From a bacterium (lineage in GTDB: Bacteria; Babelota; Babeliae; Babelales; JABDEC01), in assembly GCA_947486885.1 (NCBI GenBank), contig CANKVQ010000008.1, forward strand, positions 1-13,296: a stretch of 13,296 nucleotides of DNA. The letters are read 5' to 3'. Both the position numbers and the translations under genes were made by a program. This document shows, in pieces, positions 7,763 through 13,296 of the stretch. Position 1 is the first letter of the stretch, and each line of letters begins with the position of its first letter. The notes beneath the pieces are model-generated. The model had not been told where the DNA came from. It did not search any database and was given only the letters and a program-made list of their open reading frames with translations.

Positions 7763-9538
7763 ATGGACCTATTTGAATTCGTTAAATCTAATATAGATAT
7801 TCTTGATTTAGTACGTGAGCATACCTCACTTAAAAAGACTGGCGTTTATTGGAAAGGTCGCTGCCCTTTCCATCATGAAAAAACTGGTTCTTTTACTGTT
7901 AGTCCTCACAAAGGTATTTTTTACTGCTTTGGTTGTCATGCCAATGGCGATGTAATTGGTTTTACGGCTAAAATCGAAAATTGTCCGCAAATTGATGCTG
8001 CTAAATTATTGGCTGATAAATATAATTTACAAATACCAGAAAATTTGGCCAATCGTGATCAATTAAAACAAGAGTTACAAATCGAAAAGCAACATTTTAA
8101 AACCTGTGAAATTGTAACTTTATGGTGCCAAAAAAACCTAACTAAAAATAGCTTAGCTTATAATTATTTAGTAGAAACACGTAAAATTACACCTGATACT
8201 ATCGATCAATTTAAAATTGGTTATTTTGCTGATGGTCCTGCAGCGATTAAATCGTTAATTAATTTTGCTAATAGCCAAAATATTTTACTGACAGACTTAA
8301 TAAACGCTAATATTTTAATACAAACTAAAACCAATACTTACTCGCCTTTTGAAGACCGAATTATTTTTCCAATCACAGATTATTTGGGTAGATATTGTGG
8401 CTTTGGTGGCAGAGTTTTTAAAACAAATGACAAGCGTGCTAAGTATTATAATTCACGCGAGAACCCCTATTTTAATAAAGGTGCTTTATTATTTGGGCTG
8501 GACAAAGCGCGCAAATCAATTCAAAAACAAGATGCGGTTTTCTTAGTTGAAGGCTATACTGATTGCGTTGCGCTATTTCAGCATGGTTATCCCAATGTGG
8601 TGGCAATCTTAGGCACTGCTTGCACAACTGAACATATTAAATTAATTTCTCGTTTTTGTACGCAAATCTATGTGCTCTATGACAGTGACCAGGCCGGCCA
8701 ACAGGCGATCCTACGCTTGACAGAATTATGCTGGAACTTTAACATTGAAGTCAAAGTAATTATCTTGCCAGAAGGGGCCGATCCAGCCTCTTTTTTAGCT
8801 AGTGGCGAAACTTTAGAAACAGCCATCACAGAGTCGCAAGATATCTATAAATTTATTGTAGAAAGTTCTTGCAAATCAGTTAGTAATGAGAAACTAGCTA
8901 ATAAAATTCAAGGTATTGAAAAATTGATTAACATAATTAACACTGTACCAGATCAACTAAAACGCTCAATTTTATTAGAAGATGCTGCACGATCTTTAGG
9001 TCTGCCAATTGATAGTTTACGAATTAAACCAGCTAAAATTAACCCGCCAATTAATTTAACAGACTCACAAATTCAAGTTAATTCTAACCATAGTCCAACT
9101 AATTATATAAAAATTGATTTAATAGAAAAAAAAATTTTTGCAGCTATTATAAATAAGCCAGAATTATTTATAAACCAATATCACCCATTAATTACACAAT
9201 TATCAACGCCATTTGATAAAGTATTAAACACGTTAATTAATATATCGGTTAATTTAGTAGATAATTTTGAATATAAATTCGAACAAGTTTTAGGTAGCTT
9301 AGACTTAGCCCAGCAGGAATTTATTCGTCAAACTATTATGTCTGAAGGCGCTGAAATTGGTGCTGACGAATTTAAACATTTAATGTTATTGTTTTTACAA
9401 AAACGTTGGAAATTTATTATTGATCAAACTAAGCAACAAATTACAAGTGCTCAAAATAATTTAGATCATGCAGCATTAGCTAAAACAGTTGCCGAATTTC
9501 AAAAATTAAAAACAACCTTATTGGGGGAAATAAAATGA
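7763..9538 (+). CDS. dnaG: DNA primase DnaG
   Basis: Primase makes the RNA primers for leading-strand initiation and Okazaki fragments, and is recruited by the DnaB helicase. This 591-residue protein has the three usual parts. First is an N-terminal CHC2 zinc-binding domain (C34-P-F-H37 and C55-F-G-C58). The central RNA polymerase core contains [18 protein letters not shown] and the Toprim acidic residues in VEGYTD (E263, D267) and YDSDQAG (D307, D309). The C-terminal region from about 435 is weakly conserved, as expected for the helicase-binding domain. Zinc ligands and Toprim acids are complete, so the enzyme should be active. The stop TGA overlaps the rpoD ATG as ATGA. The dnaG-rpoD order is the classic macromolecular-synthesis arrangement, but rpsU is not in front; lgt is. 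Confidence 0.97.
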   Translation: MDLFEFVKSNIDILDLVREHTSLKKTGVYWKGRCPFHHEKTGSFTVSPHKGIFYCFGCHANGDVIGFTAKIENCPQIDAAKLLADKYNLQIPENLANRDQLKQELQIEKQHFKTCEIVTLWCQKNLTKNSLAYNYLVETRKITPDTIDQFKIGYFADGPAAIKSLINFANSQNILLTDLINANILIQTKTNTYSPFEDRIIFPITDYLGRYCGFGGRVFKTNDKRAKYYNSRENPYFNKGALLFGLDKARKSIQKQDAVFLVEGYTDCVALFQHGYPNVVAILGTACTTEHIKLISRFCTQIYVLYDSDQAGQQAILRLTELCWNFNIEVKVIILPEGADPASFLASGETLETAITESQDIYKFIVESSCKSVSNEKLANKIQGIEKLINIINTVPDQLKRSILLEDAARSLGLPIDSLRIKPAKINPPINLTDSQIQVNSNHSPTNYIKIDLIEKKIFAAIINKPELFINQYHPLITQLSTPFDKVLNTLINISVNLVDNFEYKFEQVLGSLDLAQQEFIRQTIMSEGAEIGADEFKHLMLLFLQKRWKFIIDQTKQQITSAQNNLDHAALAKTVAEFQKLKTTLLGEIK

Positions 9539-11409
9539 GTGCTAAGGCCGTCGTTAAGAAAAAAATCAGTTTAGCTGATACTAAAAAAGCCAATTTTTTA
9601 GATACTAACGAGCAAGTAGTTGAATTATTGCAACGCGGTAAAGAAGAAGGTGTCTTAACCTACGAAGAAGTCATGGGCTTCTGCCAAGAAAATAATTTAG
9701 ATGACAAAACCATCAATGACTTTTTACATTTAATTGAAAAAGACAATATCGAACTAGTCATGAATGAAGAACTGACTGCTGGTGGCGATGAAGATCTGCA
9801 TCTTGGTCATATTGTTAGCAAAGTAGCCCCTAAATCTGGCACTGTAGCATTAACTGAAGAATTTGAAGAAGATGAAGAAGAAGAACCAAATGATCACCAT
9901 AGTGATGACGAAGAACCTTCGGAAATCGTCAGTACTGGCTCTGTCCAAGTCACAGATGGCGTTAAAGCATACTTGCGCGATATTGGTAAAATCCCACTAT
10001 TAAATAAAAAAACTGAAACAGCGATCTCTAATGAAATTGCTGAAAGTAAAGAGCAATCGATCGATGCCATTATCCATTTTCCATTTATGGTTAAAGAATT
10101 AATTGCAATTGGCGAAAAAATTCCTAAAAATGGCGTAGCACTTAAAGATGTTATTCAGTTTTCAGAGTTTGATGAAGAAAATTTACCGAAACTCGAAGAA
10201 GAACAAAAGTCGCTACTTAATACCATTAATAAAATTCGTGATCTAATGGAAAACGAAATCAAGATTTATCGCACCTATCGCGATCAATCGGGCACAGTTA
10301 GCAATAAGCAAGAAATGCTTGATAAAATCAAAGAAAATAAAACGCAGATTTTTATAACTGTTAAAACCATTCGTTTTGCCAATAAATTTATTCGTAAAAT
10401 TGGTAAACGCATTGAAAAAGCACTTACCAAAATTAAAGAACGTGAAATCACAACTGCTGAATATCGCACCGAACTTAGTCGTTTAGCTGCAATAAAAAAT
10501 CAAACTGAAGAGCAAAGTGATTTAGCTAAAGAGCTAGATAAACAAATTCGCACAATTCAGAAAACGATTAAAAATATCGAAAGCGAAGTTGGTTTACCAA
10601 CTACTGAGATTATTAAATATCATCAACAGTTAGTTCATTGCCAAATCAGAGATAAACGAGCTAAAGACAGTTTAGCTAAAGCTAACTTACGCTTAGTAGT
10701 TAATATTGCTAAAAAATATATTAATCGTGGTTTACACTTCTTAGATTTAATTCAAGAAGGCAATATTGGTTTAATGAAAGCGGTTGAAAAGTTTGAATTC
10801 TCGCGTGGTTTTAAATTTTCAACCTATGCTACTTGGTGGATCAGGCAAGCAATTACGCGTGCTATAGCTGATCAATCTCGCACAATCCGTGTGCCTGTAC
10901 ATATGGTCGAAACTTTAAATAAAATCAGCAAAATTAAGCATACATTTTTACAAGAACATGGCCGTGAACCATCACATGCTGAATTAGCTAAAGAATTAAA
11001 TATCGACGAAAAGAAAATCAAAAATATTATTAAAATCTCTAAAGAGCCAATTTCACTCGAAACCCCAGTTGGTGATGGTGAAGACGCTTTTATTAAAGAT
11101 TTTATTGAAAACGAAGATGAATCTTCTCCGGCTGACATAGTCGCTAATAACGATCTTAAAGAGCGTGTTCGTGAAGTTCTTAAAACATTAACACCCAGAG
11201 AAGAAAAAGTACTAAAGATGCGCTTTGGGATTGACGTAGCATCAGAGCATACTTTAGAAGAAGTTGGTAAAGATTTTTCAGTAACCCGTGAACGTATTCG
11301 GCAAATTGAAGTTAAAGCCCTGCGTAAATTACGACATCCATCACGATCTAAACGTTTACAATCTTTCTTCGATAAAGAATTTAGAAATATTCCCGACGAA
11401 GAAGAATAA
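9535..11409 (+). CDS. rpoD: RNA polymerase primary sigma factor RpoD (sigma-70)
   Basis: The housekeeping sigma factor directs RNA polymerase to TTGACA/TATAAT promoters. This 624-residue protein is complete. It has region 1.1 (about 26-80), an acidic linker rich in Glu and Asp (about 106-131), region 1.2 ([16 protein letters not shown] from 141), and a long non-conserved insert as in proteobacterial sigma-70. Regions 2.1-2.4 run from A383 ([51 protein letters not shown]), followed by region 3. Region 4 has [15 protein letters not shown] and a helix-turn-helix at about 573-600 ([20 protein letters not shown]). Intact regions 2.4 and 4.2 fit the TATAAT boxes seen upstream of dnaG and mnmG. A strong GGGGGAAA (9523-9530) inside the end of dnaG serves its ATG. 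The 4-base overlap with dnaG points to translational coupling. Confidence 0.98.
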   Translation: MSAKAVVKKKISLADTKKANFLDTNEQVVELLQRGKEEGVLTYEEVMGFCQENNLDDKTINDFLHLIEKDNIELVMNEELTAGGDEDLHLGHIVSKVAPKSGTVALTEEFEEDEEEEPNDHHSDDEEPSEIVSTGSVQVTDGVKAYLRDIGKIPLLNKKTETAISNEIAESKEQSIDAIIHFPFMVKELIAIGEKIPKNGVALKDVIQFSEFDEENLPKLEEEQKSLLNTINKIRDLMENEIKIYRTYRDQSGTVSNKQEMLDKIKENKTQIFITVKTIRFANKFIRKIGKRIEKALTKIKEREITTAEYRTELSRLAAIKNQTEEQSDLAKELDKQIRTIQKTIKNIESEVGLPTTEIIKYHQQLVHCQIRDKRAKDSLAKANLRLVVNIAKKYINRGLHFLDLIQEGNIGLMKAVEKFEFSRGFKFSTYATWWIRQAITRAIADQSRTIRVPVHMVETLNKISKIKHTFLQEHGREPSHAELAKELNIDEKKIKNIIKISKEPISLETPVGDGEDAFIKDFIENEDESSPADIVANNDLKERVREVLKTLTPREEKVLKMRFGIDVASEHTLEEVGKDFSVTRERIRQIEVKALRKLRHPSRSKRLQSFFDKEFRNIPDEEE

Positions 11410-11452
11410 AAATAGATCTAAAATATATAAATACAAGCGAGAAATAAGCTAA

Positions 11453-12856
11453 ATGGGTAGTTTCGTAACATTAAAATTAGTTGCTTTAATTATAGCATTG
11501 GTAATTTGTGCGGTTTTTGCTTTTTTAGAAACTTGTATCACAGCTCTACGACCATATAAAATCAAAGAGCTTTCCGGAACCATGCAACATTATGGTCCAA
11601 TTTTAAAAGTTCTAGAGCATCATCCACAGCACTTAATTATTCTAACATTAATTGTGAGTAGTTTAGTCAATTCAATCTCTGCTGCTTTAATTACAGACCT
11701 AATTGAACTATTATTTAGACATCTTGCCTGGTCAGCTAAATTAGGTTTTGCTACTGGTATTTTTGTAGCTACCGCCGCAATTTTAATTTTTGGCGAAATT
11801 ATTCCTAAGAATATCGCTAAAACTCACGGTGAATTTTATATTTCTGGCGCTCTGGGTATTATCGATAAAAGTTACTATTTACTGCTACCCTTTATTCAAG
11901 TATTAGATAATTTATCTAAATATATTATGCGTAAAATTAATCAAGAAACTGGTTTAAAAAAAACAGATTCTAGCGAAAAAGAGATTAAATATTTAATTCA
12001 ACATATCGAAGAACATGGTTTATTAGAAAAAGATAAAACAGCCATGCTACAGAATATTTTTCGCTTGAGCCGCACTCCAGTCCGTGAAATCATGGTACCA
12101 GACACAGAAATCATAGCACTTGATTCTGAATCTTCAGTATCTGAAGCGTTAGAAATATTTTCGCAATATCACTTTTCGCGCATCCCAATTTTTCACCAGA
12201 AACCTACTAATATTATTGGCATTTTATATCAAAAAGATTTACTGACCATTATTAATACTGATCAGTATAAACAGATGCCCATTAAACGCTTAATTCGTCC
12301 AATTTTGTTTACACCAGAAAGCTTAAAAGTTAGTCAATTATTACGTGAATTTAAACAACAACATGGTCATATGGCAATTGTACTAAATGAATATGGCTCA
12401 ATGACTGGTCTAGTGACCCTAGAAGATGCTTTAGAAGAAATTGTCGGCGAAATTGCTGACGAACATGAGGCGATACACCATAAAATCATTCCTTTGCCAA
12501 CTGGTGGCTGGATCGTAGACGCTAGTATTAGCATCGAATCTCTAAGCACAATGCTCAAAGTCGAATTCCCCTCGGAAGGCTCTTCAACACTCGGTGGATT
12601 TTTAACTGAACGCCTGCAGCACTTGCCCAAGAAAGACGATATTTTTGAATATCATAATTATAAATTTAAAATTGCTGAAGCCAATTTGCGCAAAGTCATT
12701 AAAGTTAAGATTTTAACTCAAAATCAAGATCTTAACCCAGCCCAACTAGTGCATAGTATTAATTCTAACCCGAATAACATCAGTGATATTAATATTTCAT
12801 CCAAAGTTATAAACTTAGCGGCCCCAGCTGAGCAATCTGATAATATTAATCACTAG
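11453..12856 (+). CDS. CNNM/CorC/HlyC-type membrane protein (DUF21, two CBS domains, CorC_HlyC domain)
   Basis: This 467-residue protein has the standard four-part layout. The N-terminal DUF21 (CNNM) membrane domain has several hydrophobic segments (about 5-190), including AFLETCITALRPYK and IFGEIIPKNIAKTHGEF. A paired CBS module follows (about 209-335: VREIMVPDTEI, FSRIPIFH, IIGILYQKDLL, IVLNEYGSMTGLVTLEDALE). Then comes EEIVGEIADEHE, and a CorC_HlyC domain (about 345-430: TGGWIVDASISIESL, STLGGFLTERLQHLPKKDD). The last 35 or so residues are a polar Asn/Ser-rich tail. Homologues act in Mg or Co efflux or transport, and CBS domains often bind adenine nucleotides. The haemolysin name is historical. 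It starts 43 bases after rpoD with no strong Shine-Dalgarno, and may be co-transcribed. It ends 15 bases from a convergent gene fragment. Confidence 0.93.
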   Translation: MGSFVTLKLVALIIALVICAVFAFLETCITALRPYKIKELSGTMQHYGPILKVLEHHPQHLIILTLIVSSLVNSISAALITDLIELLFRHLAWSAKLGFATGIFVATAAILIFGEIIPKNIAKTHGEFYISGALGIIDKSYYLLLPFIQVLDNLSKYIMRKINQETGLKKTDSSEKEIKYLIQHIEEHGLLEKDKTAMLQNIFRLSRTPVREIMVPDTEIIALDSESSVSEALEIFSQYHFSRIPIFHQKPTNIIGILYQKDLLTIINTDQYKQMPIKRLIRPILFTPESLKVSQLLREFKQQHGHMAIVLNEYGSMTGLVTLEDALEEIVGEIADEHEAIHHKIIPLPTGGWIVDASISIESLSTMLKVEFPSEGSSTLGGFLTERLQHLPKKDDIFEYHNYKFKIAEANLRKVIKVKILTQNQDLNPAQLVHSINSNPNNISDINISSKVINLAAPAEQSDNINH

Positions 12857-12871
12857 AGCTACAAAAAAATT

Positions 12872-13195
12872 TTAGAAAAAACTTTCTGTGTCATAATCAT
12901 ATCTAGCATCATCTGCCGACACTGCTGCAGCCGCTGCTGCTAAAGCAGCTGACCCTGCTGGCTCTTTTTCATGAAATTCTACTCCAGCAACTTTAGCATC
13001 CCAGTCCCGGTCATCGTCACTGCTATAACTGCCATCAATATCATCGCCTTCTATCGCTGAATCTGCACTTAAAGCAGCTTGTCTACCTAATAAAATACTC
13101 AGCAATTCAGCTTTGACATCTAATGGCCAATCTTTTTGCTCTAATAAAACGCCAGTTCGATAATTAAAATTTATAAAAAAGCATTGAATTAAAAA
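12872..13195 (-). pseudogene. 3' remnant of an acidic, alanine-rich protein gene, cut off by an insertion sequence
   Basis: A minus-strand frame ends at TAA 12872-12874 and stays open upstream to about 13211, with no ATG in that upstream stretch. A TTG at 13103-13105 could start a 77-residue product, but convincing coding continues upstream of it (TGVLLEQKDWPLDVKAELL before the LSILLGRQ at the TTG). I therefore read this as the C-terminal end of a longer gene. The visible part has a leucine-rich helix, an acidic stretch (EGDDIDGSYSSDDDRDWD), an alanine run (SAALAAAAAAVSADD) and a terminal FF. The insertion sequence begins near 13196, exactly where the coding character fades. No family is recognised. 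Low-complexity acidic tails of this kind are seen in many unrelated proteins. Whether the fragment is still expressed is unknown. Confidence 0.55.
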
Positions 13196-13197
13196 GG

Positions 13198-13259
13198 CAT
13201 TGCGGTATTTTTTTTAAGTTATAACGCTTAAATCAAAACTAAAAAGGAATACCGCAATG
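13198..13259 (+). promoter_or_regulatory. Hairpin sequestering the transposase Shine-Dalgarno and start codon
   Basis: CATTGCGGTATT (13198-13209) is the exact reverse complement of AATACCGCAATG (13248-13259). In RNA the stem can continue inward by two G-U and four A-U pairs (13210-13215 with 13242-13247), closing a loop of 26 bases. The 3' arm contains AAGGA (13244-13248) and ATG (13257-13259), so both ribosome signals would be buried in the folded form. Confidence 0.7.
13220..13225 (+). promoter_or_regulatory. Candidate internal -10 box of the transposase gene
   Basis: TATAAC matches the -10 consensus at 5 of 6 positions and lies in the hairpin loop. Transcription from it would start near 13232, past the 5' arm, giving an mRNA with a free AAGGA and AUG. 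No good -35 is seen. Confidence 0.3.
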
Positions 13260-13296
13260 TTAGTAACTATTTTCTGTGAAACTGATGATTTTTGCA
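13257..13296 (+). CDS. Transposase, first 13 residues (partial at right edge)
   Basis: ATG 13257 with AAGGA eight bases upstream opens MLVTIFCETDDFC, which then runs off the window. The IFCxxDDFC start is familiar from DDE transposases annotated as IS982-like, and sometimes as IS4/IS5-like, so the broad call is good but the family is not fixed. No catalytic residue is in view. Whether the copy is intact cannot be judged here. Confidence 0.7.
   Translation, partial: MLVTIFCETDDFC

Larger units (their letters stand above)
13196..13296 (+). mobile_element. Left end of an insertion sequence (runs off the window)
   Basis: The element is recognised by its transposase start and by the change of character after the truncated minus-strand gene. 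The left boundary is placed near 13196 because GGCATTGCGGTATT begins there and the upstream sequence reads as the interrupted gene. The exact terminal inverted repeat and target duplication cannot be set without the right end. Confidence 0.6.

Noticed and set aside
10284..11138. Two minus-strand frames inside rpoD (10284-10469 and 10872-11138)
   Set aside because: They are the antisense shadow of conserved sigma factor regions.
12367..12630. Minus-strand frame inside the CorC-type gene
   Set aside because: It is antisense to the well-conserved CBS and CorC domains.
12857..12871. Bidirectional terminator between the CorC-type gene and the convergent fragment
   Set aside because: There are A and T runs nearby but no stable stem in the 15-base junction.
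12926..12950. GCTGC/GCAGC hairpin in the alanine-run region of the truncated gene
   Set aside because: The short self-pairing follows from alternating GCT and GCA alanine codons; the stem is only about five pairs and no T-run follows.

Overview
The window reads as an AT-rich bacterial chromosome segment (roughly one third G+C by eye). It carries conserved single-copy genes, a few exported proteins with no recognisable family, and the start of an insertion sequence at the right edge. The taxon cannot be proved from the sequence alone. Very AT-rich coding, peptidoglycan and lipoprotein genes, an amino-acid permease and unfamiliar exported proteins fit a host-associated lineage such as Candidatus Dependentiae (TM6/Babeliae). 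An intracellular proteobacterium is the main alternative. This placement is inference.

Layout, left half. The left edge holds the 3' end of a SpoU/TrmH-type RNA methyltransferase gene. An APC-superfamily permease follows, then two small unrecognised genes that appear co-transcribed: a 90-residue protein hydrophobic at both ends and a 259-residue exported helical protein. They converge, 3 bases apart, on mraY, which lies on the minus strand with a GTG start. Back to back with mraY across a 195-base gap is a 309-residue exported protein with a histidine-rich N-terminal segment built from an 18-base tandem duplication. The gap contains a perfect 11-base inverted repeat.

Layout, right half. mnmG (tRNA wobble-uridine modification) and lgt (prolipoprotein diacylglyceryl transferase) are 12 bases apart. 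dnaG (primase) and rpoD (primary sigma factor) overlap by ATGA, and a CorC/HlyC-type DUF21-CBS membrane protein follows. Both mnmG and dnaG have an exact TATAAT 7-9 bases before the ATG, with no Shine-Dalgarno between, so their mRNAs are probably leaderless or nearly so. mnmG carries nine AAT codons in a row in a predicted surface loop.

Right edge. A minus-strand gene fragment, acidic and alanine-rich, is cut off at its 5' end by an insertion sequence whose transposase gene begins at 13257. The transposase Shine-Dalgarno and ATG lie inside one arm of a perfect 12-bp hairpin. A candidate internal promoter would start transcripts past the other arm, a layout that would silence translation of read-through RNA only.

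Functionally, mraY, lgt and the exported proteins concern the cell envelope, while dnaG, rpoD, mnmG and the SpoU enzyme are core information processing. I found no tRNA, rRNA, CRISPR array or recognisable multi-gene defence system. The most interesting items are the transposase hairpin, the leaderless starts, the (AAT)9 tract in mnmG and the unrecognised exported proteins around mraY.
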